A stretch of 64,000 bases of DNA from the NCBI RefSeq assembly GCF_001050345.1, contig NZ_LFMW01000039.1, positions 186,001 through 250,000 on the forward strand. Direction: 5' to 3'. A program made the position numbers and the translations under genes. Numbering within the stretch: position 1 is the stretch's first letter; every line of letters starts with the position of its first letter. The notes under the pieces are model-generated. The model worked only from the letters and a program-made list of their open reading frames with translations, ran no database searches and was not told the DNA's origin. Below are positions 42,553-51,152 of the stretch, one piece after another. Origin of the DNA: Pseudomonas fildesensis (GTDB lineage: Bacteria > Pseudomonadota > Gammaproteobacteria > Pseudomonadales > Pseudomonadaceae).

Positions 42553-43551
42553 ATGAAGTCATTCAAACGCACCCTGCTCGCTACTGCCCTGGCCCTGCTC
42601 GCCCTGCCGGTGATGGCCGATTCCGCCCACCCGAAAATCGGCTTCTCCATCGACGACCTGCGCCTGGAGCGCTGGTCACGCGACCGCGATTACTTCGTCG
42701 CAGCGGCGGAAAAGCTCGATGCCAAAGTCTTCGTACAGTCAGCCGATGCCAACGAGCAGAAGCAGATTTCACAGATTGAAAACCTGATCTCCCGCGGCGT
42801 CGACGTGATCGTTATCGTGCCGTTCAACGCCACGGTGCTGACCAACACCGTCGCCGAAGCCAAAAAGGCCGGGATCAAGGTGGTGTCTTACGACCGCCTG
42901 ATCCTCAACGCGGATATCGACGCCTACATCTCCTTCGATAACGAAAAAGTCGGCGAGATGCAGGCCAGTGGCGTGCTGCAAGCGGCGCCCAAGGGCAACT
43001 ACTTCCTGCTCGGCGGCGCGCCTACCGACAACAACGCCAAGGTGCTGCGCGAAGGCCAGATGAAGGTGCTGCAACCGGCCATCGACAAGGGCGATATCAA
43101 GATAGTCGGCCAGCAGTGGGTCAAGGAATGGAACCCCACCGAAGCCCTGAGCATCGTCGAAAACGCGCTGACCCGAAACAACAATAAAATCGACGCCATC
43201 GTCGCCTCCAACGACGCCACCGCCGGCGGTGCGATCCAGGCCCTGGCCGCGCAGAAGCTGGCGGGCAAGGTGCCAATTTCCGGCCAGGACGCCGACCTCG
43301 CCGCGATCAAACGCGTGATCGATGGCACCCAGACCATGACCGTATACAAGCCGCTCAAGCTGATCGCCACCGAAGCCGCCAAGCTCTCGGTACAGCTGGC
43401 ACGCAATGAAAAGCCTACCTACAGCTCGCAGTACGACAACGGCAGCAAGAAAGTCGACACCATCCTGCTCACCCCGACCCCGCTGACCAAGGCCAATATC
43501 GACCTGTTGGAGAAGGACGGGTTTTACACCAAAGAGCAGATTGGCCTGTAG
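42553..43551 (+). CDS. xylF: D-xylose-binding periplasmic protein XylF
   Basis: 332 residues from the ATG at 42553 with a Sec signal peptide (LLATALALLALPVMA). Mature sequence has the XylF pattern: PKIGFSIDDLRLERWSRDRD, QSADANEQKQISQIENLISR in pieces, YDRLILNADIDAYISFDN, GGAPTDNNAKVLREGQM, VASNDATAGGAIQAL and GQDADLAAIKRVIDGTQTMT. High-affinity xylose capture for XylGH. Confidence 0.95.
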   Translation: MKSFKRTLLATALALLALPVMADSAHPKIGFSIDDLRLERWSRDRDYFVAAAEKLDAKVFVQSADANEQKQISQIENLISRGVDVIVIVPFNATVLTNTVAEAKKAGIKVVSYDRLILNADIDAYISFDNEKVGEMQASGVLQAAPKGNYFLLGGAPTDNNAKVLREGQMKVLQPAIDKGDIKIVGQQWVKEWNPTEALSIVENALTRNNNKIDAIVASNDATAGGAIQALAAQKLAGKVPISGQDADLAAIKRVIDGTQTMTVYKPLKLIATEAAKLSVQLARNEKPTYSSQYDNGSKKVDTILLTPTPLTKANIDLLEKDGFYTKEQIGL

Positions 43552-43557
43552 GCACCC

Positions 43558-43642
43558 GCTTGCTCGCGAAAGACGTCAACGATAACGCAGCGCTATCCGG
43601 TAGCCCATGTCGCTTATGCGTTCTTCGCGAGCAAGCTAGCTT
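43558..43642. repeat. REP-doublet element between xylF and xylG
   Basis: GCTTGCTCGCGAAAGACGTC on the left, and GCGTTCTTCGCGAGCAAGC on the right, an imperfect inverted pair of a third REP sequence type. Confidence 0.65.
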
Positions 43643-43682
43643 CTACAGTACGTTTCGTCAGCCTTTTGTGTGAGCCTTAACA

Positions 43683-45227
43683 ATGTCCGACTACCTGCTG
43701 CAAATGAACGGCATCGTCAAAACCTTTGGCGGTGTCAAGGCGCTGAACGGCATCGATATCCAAGTGCGCCCGGGGGAATGCATCGGCCTGTGCGGTGAGA
43801 ACGGCGCCGGTAAATCGACCTTGATGAAAGTGCTGTCGGCGGTCTACCCCTATGGCACCTGGGAGGGTGAAATCCTCTGGGACGGGCAGCCACTCAGGGC
43901 CCAGTCCATCAGCGAAACCGAGGCAGCGGGCATCGTCATCATTCACCAGGAGCTGACCCTGGTGCCGGACCTGTCGGTGGCCGAAAACATCTTCATGGGC
44001 CACGAACTGACGTTGCCCGGCGGGCGCATGAACTACCCGGCAATGATCCATCGTGCCGAAGCGTTGATGCGTGAACTCAAGGTGCCGGACATGAACGTCG
44101 CGCTGCCGGTGTCGCAGTACGGCGGCGGCTACCAGCAACTGGTGGAGATCGCCAAGGCCCTCAACAAAAAGGCGCGCCTGTTGATTCTCGACGAGCCCTC
44201 CTCCGCCCTGACCCGCTCGGAAATCGACGTATTGCTCGACATCATCCGCGACCTCAAGGCCAAGGGCGTGGCCTGCGTGTACATCTCGCACAAGCTCGAT
44301 GAAGTGGCCGCCGTGTGCGACACCATTGCCGTGATTCGCGACGGCAAGCACATCGCGACCACGGCCATGGCCGACATGGACATCCCGCAAATCATCACGC
44401 AAATGGTCGGGCGCGAGATGAGCAACCTCTACCCCACCGAGCCCCATGAGGTGGGTGAGGTGATTTTCGAAGCGCGTAACGTCACCTGCTATGACGTCGA
44501 CAACCCCAAGCGCAAACGGGTCGACGATGTGTCGTTCGTGCTCAGGCGCGGGGAAATCCTCGGCATCGTCGGGCTGGTCGGCGCCGGGCGCACGGAGCTG
44601 GTGTCGGCGCTGTTCGGCGCCTACCCCGGCCGCTACAGCGCCGAGGTTTGGCTGGACGGCCAGGTGATCGATACGCGCACGCCGCTCAAATCGATCCGCG
44701 CCGGGCTGTGCATGGTGCCCGAGGATCGCAAGCGCCAGGGCATCATCCCCGACCTCGGCGTGGGCCAGAACATCACCCTGGCCGTGCTCGACACCTACGC
44801 CCACCTGACCCGCATCGACGCCGAAGCCGAACTGGGCAGCATCGACCAGCAAATCGCGCGCATGCACCTCAAGACCGCCAGCCCGTTCTTGCCGATCACC
44901 AGCCTGTCGGGCGGCAATCAGCAAAAGGCCGTGCTGGCAAAAATGCTGATGGCCAAGCCGCGCGTACTGATCCTCGACGAGCCCACGCGCGGGGTGGACG
45001 TGGGTGCCAAGTATGAGATCTACAAGCTGATGGGCGCGTTGGCGGCCGAGGGCGTGTCGATCATCATGGTCTCGTCGGAGCTTGCCGAAGTGCTCGGCGT
45101 GTCCAACCGCGTGCTGGTGATCGGCGACGGCCAGTTGCGCGGCGATTTCATCAACCAAGGGCTTACCCAGGAACAGGTACTCGCCGCCGCGCTCAGCCAA
45201 AATAATAACCATCGGAAGACCGCGTAG
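43683..45227 (+). CDS. xylG: D-xylose ABC transporter ATP-binding protein XylG
   Basis: 514 residues, two fused ABC cassettes: Walker A GENGAGKSTLMK and degenerate GLVGAGRTELVS; signatures YGGGYQQLVEIAKAL and LSGGNQQKAVLAKML; Walker B LLILDEPSSAL and LILDEPTRGVDVGA. N-terminus YLLQMNGIVKTFGGVKALNG and NFxxYP-type insert (VYPYGTWEGEILWDG) match XylG. Energises uptake with XylF and XylH. Confidence 0.94.
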   Translation: MSDYLLQMNGIVKTFGGVKALNGIDIQVRPGECIGLCGENGAGKSTLMKVLSAVYPYGTWEGEILWDGQPLRAQSISETEAAGIVIIHQELTLVPDLSVAENIFMGHELTLPGGRMNYPAMIHRAEALMRELKVPDMNVALPVSQYGGGYQQLVEIAKALNKKARLLILDEPSSALTRSEIDVLLDIIRDLKAKGVACVYISHKLDEVAAVCDTIAVIRDGKHIATTAMADMDIPQIITQMVGREMSNLYPTEPHEVGEVIFEARNVTCYDVDNPKRKRVDDVSFVLRRGEILGIVGLVGAGRTELVSALFGAYPGRYSAEVWLDGQVIDTRTPLKSIRAGLCMVPEDRKRQGIIPDLGVGQNITLAVLDTYAHLTRIDAEAELGSIDQQIARMHLKTASPFLPITSLSGGNQQKAVLAKMLMAKPRVLILDEPTRGVDVGAKYEIYKLMGALAAEGVSIIMVSSELAEVLGVSNRVLVIGDGQLRGDFINQGLTQEQVLAAALSQNNNHRKTA

Positions 45228-46364
45228 ATGAATCAGGTCAAACACCTTTTCACCCGCTACAAAATGCTCGCGCTGGTGATCGCCGTGGCGTTCATCTGGC
45301 TGTTTTTCAGCTGGCAGACCGAGGGCGGGTTTCTGACGCCGCGCAACCTGTCCAACCTGCTGCGGCAGATGTCGATCACCGGGATCCTGGCGTGCGGCAT
45401 GGTGCTGGTGATCATCAGCGGCGAGATCGATTTGTCGGTAGGTTCGTTGCTGGGATTATTGGGCGGGCTCGCGGCGATTCTCGACGTGGTCTATCACATC
45501 CCGCTGTTGGCCAACCTCAGCCTGGTGGCGTTGTGCGGGCTAATGATCGGTTTGGCCAACGGCTACATGACCGCCTACCTGCGCATCCCGTCGTTTATCG
45601 TCGGCCTGGGCGGGATGCTGGCGTTTCGCGGGATTCTGTTGGGGATTACCGGCGGCACCACGATTGCGCCGGTGTCGCCGTCGCTGGTGTATATGGGCCA
45701 AGGGTATTTGCCGCACACGGTGGGCGTCGGGCTGGGCGTGTTGCTGTTTGCGCTCACCCTGTTTCTGACCTGGAAGCAGCGACGCAACCGGGCGCTGCAT
45801 GGCTTGTCGGCACACTCACTGGTGCGCGATGTACTGCGCGTGGTGGTCATCGGTGCGGTACTCGCCGGGTTCGTCACGACACTCAACAGCTACGACGGCA
45901 TCCCCGTGCCGGTGCTGTTGTTGCTGGTGCTGCTGGGCGTGTTCAGCTACGTCACCCGCCAGACCGTGTTCGGCCGCCGCGTGTATGCGGTGGGCAGCAA
46001 CATGGAAGCCACGCGCCTGTCGGGCATCAACGTGCAGGCGGTGAAACTGTGGATCTTCGGCATCATGGGCGTGATGTGCGCACTTGCCGGCATGGTCAAC
46101 ACCGCACGCCTCGCGGCGGGCTCCCCTTCGGCGGGCAACATGGGCGAGCTTGATGCCATCGCGGCGTGCTTTATTGGCGGCACGTCCATGCGCGGCGGTT
46201 CGGGCACGGTGTATGGCGCGCTGCTCGGGGCGCTGGTGATTACCAGTTTGGATAACGGCATGTCGATGCTGGATGTGGACAGTTACTGGCAGATGATTGT
46301 GAAGGGCAGCATTTTGGTGTTGGCGGTGTGGGTGGATGTGAGTACGCGGGCAGGTCGGCGATAA
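45228..46364 (+). CDS. xylH: D-xylose ABC transporter permease XylH
   Basis: 378 residues, about ten transmembrane helices; starts immediately after the xylG stop codon. GEIDLSVGSLLGLLGGLAAI, YLRIPSFIVGLGGMLAFRG, YAVGSNMEATRLSGINV and GSGTVYGALLGALVI are typical of XylH; it is longer than ribose/arabinose permeases as XylH should be. No xylulokinase gene follows: the next gene is soxR in the opposite orientation. Confidence 0.94.
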   Translation: MNQVKHLFTRYKMLALVIAVAFIWLFFSWQTEGGFLTPRNLSNLLRQMSITGILACGMVLVIISGEIDLSVGSLLGLLGGLAAILDVVYHIPLLANLSLVALCGLMIGLANGYMTAYLRIPSFIVGLGGMLAFRGILLGITGGTTIAPVSPSLVYMGQGYLPHTVGVGLGVLLFALTLFLTWKQRRNRALHGLSAHSLVRDVLRVVVIGAVLAGFVTTLNSYDGIPVPVLLLLVLLGVFSYVTRQTVFGRRVYAVGSNMEATRLSGINVQAVKLWIFGIMGVMCALAGMVNTARLAAGSPSAGNMGELDAIAACFIGGTSMRGGSGTVYGALLGALVITSLDNGMSMLDVDSYWQMIVKGSILVLAVWVDVSTRAGRR

Positions 46365-46415
46365 GCATCATTCTCACCGACACCACATAACCCTGTGGGA
46401 GAGGCACCGACCGCC

Positions 46416-46868
46416 TCACTTTCCCAGCAACACGGCTCCATCCCCCAACTGCCCCAAGCGATCCCCCGGATTGCGCAGCGGGCAATCATCCAGCGACAGG
46501 CAACCACAGCCGATACAGCCATCGAGCTGGTCGCGCAGTTGAGTGAGGCTATTGATGCGCTCACTCAACAGGTCGCGCCAGCGTGTGGAGAGCTGTGCCC
46601 AGTCCTTGGCCGTCAACGGCCGTCCTGAAGGCAGTTCGTCCAATGCGTCCTTAATAGTCGCCAACGGAATGCCCGCGCGCTGCGCGACCTTGATCACCGC
46701 AATCCGGCGCAATACGTCGCGCTGATAGCGACGCTGATTGCCCGCGCTGCGTTGTGCGTGGATCAACCCCTTGGCCTCGTAGAAATGCACCGTGGCCACG
46801 GTCACACCACTGCGGCGGGCCAATTCGCCCACGCCGAGAGGGATGCGCACATCGATTTTCGCTTCCAT
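46416..46868 (-). CDS. soxR: Redox-sensitive transcriptional activator SoxR
   Basis: 150 residues from the ATG at 46868 (MEAKIDVRIPLGVGELARRS). MerR-type helix-turn-helix, dimerisation helix, and the [2Fe-2S] cluster Cys118-x2-Cys121-x-Cys123-x5-Cys129 (CIGCGCLSLDDC). The final extension lacks further features. In Pseudomonas SoxR responds to redox-cycling compounds such as phenazines and activates a few efflux and oxidase genes rather than soxS. Its operator lies in the 88-base divergent region in front of the MFS gene. Confidence 0.95.
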   Translation of the reverse strand: MEAKIDVRIPLGVGELARRSGVTVATVHFYEAKGLIHAQRSAGNQRRYQRDVLRRIAVIKVAQRAGIPLATIKDALDELPSGRPLTAKDWAQLSTRWRDLLSERINSLTQLRDQLDGCIGCGCLSLDDCPLRNPGDRLGQLGDGAVLLGK

Positions 46869-46875
46869 CCAGCTC

Positions 46876-46906
46876 TTGACCTCATCTATACATGAGGTTT
46901 TATAAA
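46876..46906 (+). promoter_or_regulatory. SoxR-controlled promoter of the MFS gene
   Basis: -35 TTGACC (46876-46881) and -10 TATAAA (46901-46906) are 19 bases apart, the overlong spacer that MerR-family activators correct. Between them lies the dyad ACCTCA-N8-TGAGGT (46879-46898), the SoxR box core. Confidence 0.9.
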
Positions 46907-46956
46907 GGGTGTCGGCTTGCCTTGGCAAGCCTTCAGTCCTTTGAATCGGAGCCTAC

Positions 46957-48372
46957 ATGGACACACCTCAACCCTCCCCCTCCAACTGGGCCGCCCTGTT
47001 GTCCGGTGCCAACGGCGTACGTTCGCTCGCACTGGCAGGCGGCGTGGTGCTGCATGCGATCAACGTGTACATCGCCACCACGATTCTTCCGTCGGTGGTC
47101 CAGGACATCGGCGGTATCGACTATTACGCATGGAACACCACGCTATTTGTCGCCGCCTCGATCCTCGGTTCGGCGTTGTCAGCGCGCCTGCTCGGTAGCC
47201 TCGGGCCGCGTGCGGCGTACCTGGTCGCCAGCCTGGTGTTTGCCGGCGGGGCCTTGGCCTGTGCGTTTGCGCCGTCCATGCCGGTGATGCTCGTTGGGCG
47301 GTTGGTGCAGGGGCTGGGCGGTGGGTTCTTGTTCGCACTGTCCTACGCGATGATTCGGTTGGTGTTCGATGCAAGCCTGTGGCCGCGCGCCATGGCATTG
47401 GTGTCGGGGATGTGGGGCGTGGCGACGCTGGTCGGCCCAGCGGTGGGCGGGGTGTTTGCCGAGTGGGGCATATGGCGCGCGGCGTTCTGGTCGTTGATTC
47501 CGGTGGCCGGGTTATTCGCGGTGCTGGCGGCGGCGGTACTGCCCAAGCGCGGCACTGATAGCGCTGAGCCGACTCCGCTGCCACTCGCCCAACTGTTGCT
47601 GCTGACGGCGGCGGTACTGGCGGTGTCGGCCGGCAGTGTCTCGTCCACCCTGCCCCTGAACCTGCTGGGGCTGGCCGTGGCAGCGGTGTTCACCACGCTG
47701 CTGATCATGACGGAAAGCCGCACCCGCCATCGGCTGTTGCCCGCCGGGGCCTTTCGGATCACCACCGCACTCGGCGCGTTGTACGCCACGATGTCGTTGC
47801 TGGCAGTCGCGGTGACCAGTGGCGAAATTTTCGTGCCGCTGTTTCTTCAAGTCCTGCACCACCAGTCGCCGCTGGTGGCCGGTTATCTTGCTGCACTGAT
47901 GGCGGCCGGCTGGACGCTGGGGTCAATCGCCAGCGCGGGTGTGACGGGCAGCAACATTCGACGGGCGATCCTGGCCGGGCCGATCCTGGGCGTGGTGGGC
48001 ATGGTGGCGCTGGCCATCTTGATGCCCGTCGAAAGCAACGGCAGCGGGCAGACGCTCACACCGATCTGCCTGGCGCTAATCCTGATTGGCTTGGGCGTGG
48101 GGCTGGCATGGCCGCACTTGCTGACCCGGGTGTTCCAGGTGGCGCCGGCCGGTGAGCAGGACCTCGCCAGCGCGTCGATTACCACCGTGCAGCTGTTCGC
48201 CACCGCGTTTGGCGCAGCACTGGCGGGCATGGTAGCGAACGTCGCCGGCCTCACTGAACCCGGCGGTGTCGAAGGCACCGCGAGCGCTGCCGTGTGGTTG
48301 TTTGGGGTGTTTGCACTGGCACCTGTGATGGGTGTTCTGATTGCCAGGCGGGTGGTTCGCATGATCGGTTAG
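46957..48372 (+). CDS. MFS efflux transporter under SoxR control
   Basis: 471 residues with about fourteen hydrophobic segments, DHA2-like. Elements: INVYIATTILPSVVQDIGG, RLVQGLGGGFLFALSYAMIR (motif C-like region), SGMWGVATLVGPAVGGVFAE, ATAFGAALAGMVANVAGL. GGAGCC precedes the ATG. The promoter has a SoxR box with 19-base spacer, so expression should rise with redox-cycling drugs; the pump would expel such compounds (phenazine-like, quinones). Convergent with the levansucrase gene, with a perfect hairpin in between. Confidence 0.9.
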   Translation: MDTPQPSPSNWAALLSGANGVRSLALAGGVVLHAINVYIATTILPSVVQDIGGIDYYAWNTTLFVAASILGSALSARLLGSLGPRAAYLVASLVFAGGALACAFAPSMPVMLVGRLVQGLGGGFLFALSYAMIRLVFDASLWPRAMALVSGMWGVATLVGPAVGGVFAEWGIWRAAFWSLIPVAGLFAVLAAAVLPKRGTDSAEPTPLPLAQLLLLTAAVLAVSAGSVSSTLPLNLLGLAVAAVFTTLLIMTESRTRHRLLPAGAFRITTALGALYATMSLLAVAVTSGEIFVPLFLQVLHHQSPLVAGYLAALMAAGWTLGSIASAGVTGSNIRRAILAGPILGVVGMVALAILMPVESNGSGQTLTPICLALILIGLGVGLAWPHLLTRVFQVAPAGEQDLASASITTVQLFATAFGAALAGMVANVAGLTEPGGVEGTASAAVWLFGVFALAPVMGVLIARRVVRMIG

Positions 48373-48440
48373 TGGCACCTGCTGGAGATAGCCAAGACCA
48401 CAGTGGATCGCTGCATCAACTGTCTGAAACGCGGTCAAAA

Positions 48441-48474
48441 AAATGTGGGAGGGGGCTTGCCCCCTCCCACATTT
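48441..48474. terminator. Perfect hairpin made of a collapsed REP doublet, likely bidirectional terminator
   Basis: AAATGTGGGAGGGGGC-TT-GCCCCCTCCCACATTT: 16-bp perfect stem with a 2-base loop, flanked by A/T runs. The stem equals the outer arms of the GTGGGAGGGGGC-type REPIN with the interior deleted. Placed between convergent genes. Confidence 0.75.
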
Positions 48475-48519
48475 GGATCGGTTTACACCTGATGAATCAG
48501 GCTGGTTTTTGCACTGCGC

Positions 48520-49770
48520 TCACTGGCTCAACACCACGTCCCGCATCGCCGGAATGTAACCGTAGTCGTAAGCCTCCTGCACAAACGAGCGAGCGCCCTT
48601 CAACACGATCCTGACCGTCGGCGCTTCGGTGCCGCCGATGCGGTAGTCATCGCCGGTGGTGGGCACGCTGTCGATAAACGACGTCACCAGGCCGTTGGGC
48701 ATCACGCAGTGGGAGTACGTCTGGAACGGCTGCGAAGGCGGGTTGCCAAGTACCAGCCCCGACGCATTCATCAGCGTATAGGGGCCGAACAAGTGATCGC
48801 TGACGAACCCATAGACGCCATCCGGCCCCGTCACGCCATCCGCATAGGTGAACTTGTGACTGATGGTGAACAGGTAGTACTTGTTGTCCTGGAATACATA
48901 GTGCGGCCGTTCGGTTTGATCATTCACCCCGACGGCAGTCACCAGCGGCGGCAAAATCTCCCACTCATCACCGTTGAGGTCTTTGGCAACCGCGATGCCG
49001 ATACAGCCCACCTGATAACGCGCACCGCCTACATCTTCATGCCCTGGCGGCACCAAGCCTATTTCATTCGGGCCCACTTCGTGAGTCCCGCGTTCGCCGG
49101 CAACATTGCCTTCGAACACCATGTACAACTTGCCATCTACGGGATCAATAAAGGGGCTGGGATCGCGAAAGTTCCAGGTCGCGTTCTGCGCTTCGGTTTG
49201 GTAATAAGTGCCGTCGGCATCGAACAACGACTTGACCTGAGTAAAGCCTTGCAGCTCGACACCGGTATCCGAAGTGACAACCTGGCCCCTGACTTTGGCA
49301 ATCGTGGCACCCGGTGTGACACAGGTGTAGTACAGGTCGATGTCACCGTTGTTATTCAACAGGATCGGCGTGCCCGCCCATTCACGCGTGGTCGGCGAAA
49401 CCCCTTCGGCCATGACACGGCCGCCGAAGATCCAGTCCTTACCGGTGCGCGAATACCAGTAGCAGATACGCGCATGACCATGGCGGTCTTCCCAATCGCG
49501 CTTGATGTCGTAACGGCCATCGGCATTGATGAATTGTGGATCATGGGGGCGGCGGTCGGCGGTCAGTGTGAAAATAACTGACCAGCCATCGACCGATACC
49601 ACCGTGCCATCCAGTTCACGCAATGGCATGGTGTCCCAAATAAAGACCGTGTCGCTCATGACAGGAAAGTCAGGACTCACTAACGGCTGTGTCGTCGTCG
49701 GGTCATTCTCATTAACTTTCAGCGCATCGGCCCGTGTCCAGCGAGTGGGTGTGTGATTCGCATGTTTCAT
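48520..49770 (-). CDS. lsc: Levansucrase, glycoside hydrolase family 68
   Basis: 416 residues, very close to the P. syringae LscB/LscC type (N-terminal RADALKVNENDPTTTQPLVS region). Catalytic triad positions visible: nucleophile Asp46 in FIWDTMPL, transition-state Asp in FRDPSPFIDP (~residue 203), acid/base Glu in QTERPHYVF (~287). No signal peptide, as in Pseudomonas enzymes exported without cleavage. Converts sucrose to levan plus glucose. Its DNA is slightly A+T-richer than the surroundings, and a pectate lyase gene lies upstream in the same orientation. Known P. syringae homologues are borne near phage-derived promoter elements; none was recognised here. Confidence 0.94.
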   Translation of the reverse strand: MKHANHTPTRWTRADALKVNENDPTTTQPLVSPDFPVMSDTVFIWDTMPLRELDGTVVSVDGWSVIFTLTADRRPHDPQFINADGRYDIKRDWEDRHGHARICYWYSRTGKDWIFGGRVMAEGVSPTTREWAGTPILLNNNGDIDLYYTCVTPGATIAKVRGQVVTSDTGVELQGFTQVKSLFDADGTYYQTEAQNATWNFRDPSPFIDPVDGKLYMVFEGNVAGERGTHEVGPNEIGLVPPGHEDVGGARYQVGCIGIAVAKDLNGDEWEILPPLVTAVGVNDQTERPHYVFQDNKYYLFTISHKFTYADGVTGPDGVYGFVSDHLFGPYTLMNASGLVLGNPPSQPFQTYSHCVMPNGLVTSFIDSVPTTGDDYRIGGTEAPTVRIVLKGARSFVQEAYDYGYIPAMRDVVLSQ

Positions 49771-50021
49771 GATGATGTCCTTTTGCTAACGCTTAAGTGA
49801 CAAGCGAAGATTAAATAGCACCTGGCAGCCAGCAACTTAATACCGACTGAAAGAGCAAGTGATAGTTGGCTCTGCAAGTGCGCACCAAGGTTTAACATGG
49901 GCACCCGCTTATCGCAACATGAAGAATTATTTAGATTACAAAGGCCATCACTGTATTTATATCCTTGATATAAATACAGTGGCACTTGCAATAAATGACA
50001 GCTAAGTAGAAAGCTGGCCAC
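49771..50021. other. A+T-rich spacer upstream of levansucrase
   Basis: 251 bases of low G+C content containing the 33-bp palindrome at 49949-49981 and presumably the levansucrase promoter. No open reading frame of note. Confidence 0.5.
49949..49981. promoter_or_regulatory. 33-bp perfect palindrome
   Basis: CACTGTATTTATATC-CTT-GATATAAATACAGTG, 15-bp perfect arms with a 3-base loop. It lies 41 bases after the pectate lyase stop and about 180 bases before the levansucrase start. It could be a terminator stem of unusually low G+C or a regulator-binding cruciform; there is no U tract. Confidence 0.6.
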
Positions 50022-50960
50022 TCAACTACCAAACACCAGCGGCGCTGCCTGAGCCCCTGCATTTTTCTGTGTAAAGTCCTTGGCTTGCGCCGCCGTCTTC
50101 AAGGTATAGGCGTAGTTGGAACTTGCCGTCCATTGTGCTTTGGGCGACTTCTGGTTGGTGATCGGCGGCACACTGTTTGTATCAGTGAACGTCCCGGTGC
50201 CTTTATCATCCAACATGCCTTTGTTTTGGCTGCCTTCGCCAAAGTAATTACTTTCAGAAAGGATATTGGCATTCTGCGCCAGGGTGAAACCGAGGTGGAA
50301 GTTATTGATGCAGTTGTTATACACATGGAAATAACCGTAGCGCATCAAGCCGGGCGCACGCACTTCCATGTTGTCGAAGCGGTTATGGCACAACGTCAGA
50401 CGCGGATAACCGTTGAACTCTGCCTTATTATCATCCGCCGGGTGACCGAAGATCAGCCCGTACTTGTGACTGCCAAAGAAGCAGTTGCTGATGGTGGCAT
50501 AATCAGCCTTTTCACCGATATACAGCAGTTTGTCTTCACTGCCGTCAGTGGTGGACCAGCTGTGCCCAACAAACGAGCAATGGTCAATCCAGTACTTGCT
50601 GCCGTAGTTCAGGTACACCTGAATATCGTCATTGGCCTTAATGCTCGCCGAATGCTTGAAGATAATATTCTGCAGGATGATGTTCTGCGACTGCGCGGTT
50701 GCACGCAGGTGAATATTCTCCAACGTGCGGTTCTGGAACGAACCGATCAGGGTCTTGTTGGCGCCCATGTTGACTTTGGTCAGGCTCGACGCCGAGATAT
50801 TACTGTTGATCACCAGTACCCGTGGGACGGTGTCGCCAATATTGGCCTTGAGTTGATCCAGGGTGGTGATACTGACCACAGGGCCGGACCAGCCGCCGGT
50901 CACTTTTGCCGCTAGGGCGAAACCGGTCAAACCGGTGAGTTTGCTTTCTGGATACGACAT
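50022..50960 (-). CDS. Pectate lyase, polysaccharide lyase family 1
   Basis: 312 residues, parallel beta-helix. Family signatures: NKTLIGSFQNRTL, the calcium site region KANDDIQVYLNYGSKYWIDHCSF (WIDHC), DGSEDKLLYIGEKADYATIS, and RAPGLMRYGYFHVYNN with the catalytic Arg. No Sec signal peptide at the start (MSYPESKLTGLTGFALAA), so export would need another route, or the protein is released otherwise. G+C is low for the genome. Cleaves polygalacturonate by beta-elimination. A LexA-like box lies about 130 bases upstream of its start codon. Confidence 0.88.
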   Translation of the reverse strand: MSYPESKLTGLTGFALAAKVTGGWSGPVVSITTLDQLKANIGDTVPRVLVINSNISASSLTKVNMGANKTLIGSFQNRTLENIHLRATAQSQNIILQNIIFKHSASIKANDDIQVYLNYGSKYWIDHCSFVGHSWSTTDGSEDKLLYIGEKADYATISNCFFGSHKYGLIFGHPADDNKAEFNGYPRLTLCHNRFDNMEVRAPGLMRYGYFHVYNNCINNFHLGFTLAQNANILSESNYFGEGSQNKGMLDDKGTGTFTDTNSVPPITNQKSPKAQWTASSNYAYTLKTAAQAKDFTQKNAGAQAAPLVFGS

Positions 50961-51087
50961 GAGTTCCCTCTCTATAAATAAAAACGGCTCGGTAGAACGA
51001 GCCTGAGCAATAAGTTAATCCATTAACTTACACACGGTGTTTGGCATGGCTGAGGTTGCCAGGGTTTGGTTGGTCAGCGCCTAAACA

Positions 51088-51103
51088 CTGTGTTTATGTA
51101 CAG
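51088..51103. promoter_or_regulatory. LexA-like box upstream of the pectate lyase gene
   Basis: CTGT-GTTTATGT-ACAG within ACACTGTGTTTATGTACAGT fits the gamma-proteobacterial LexA pattern CTGT-N8-ACAG with A/T-rich interior. It lies in the pectate lyase upstream region; the other flank is a REP element. Confidence 0.5.
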
Positions 51104-51152
51104 TATTCTGCATTCGCCTGGCCGTCAACCCTCAAGTGAAAAACAACCAAAA

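Noticed and set aside
43677..45245. 522-codon minus-strand frame over xylG
   Set aside because: Shadow frame; xylG on the plus strand has all ABC motifs.
49949..49981. LexA site in the 33-bp palindrome
   Set aside because: The CTGT and ACAG ends are about 23 bases apart instead of 8, so LexA could not bind them as one dimer.
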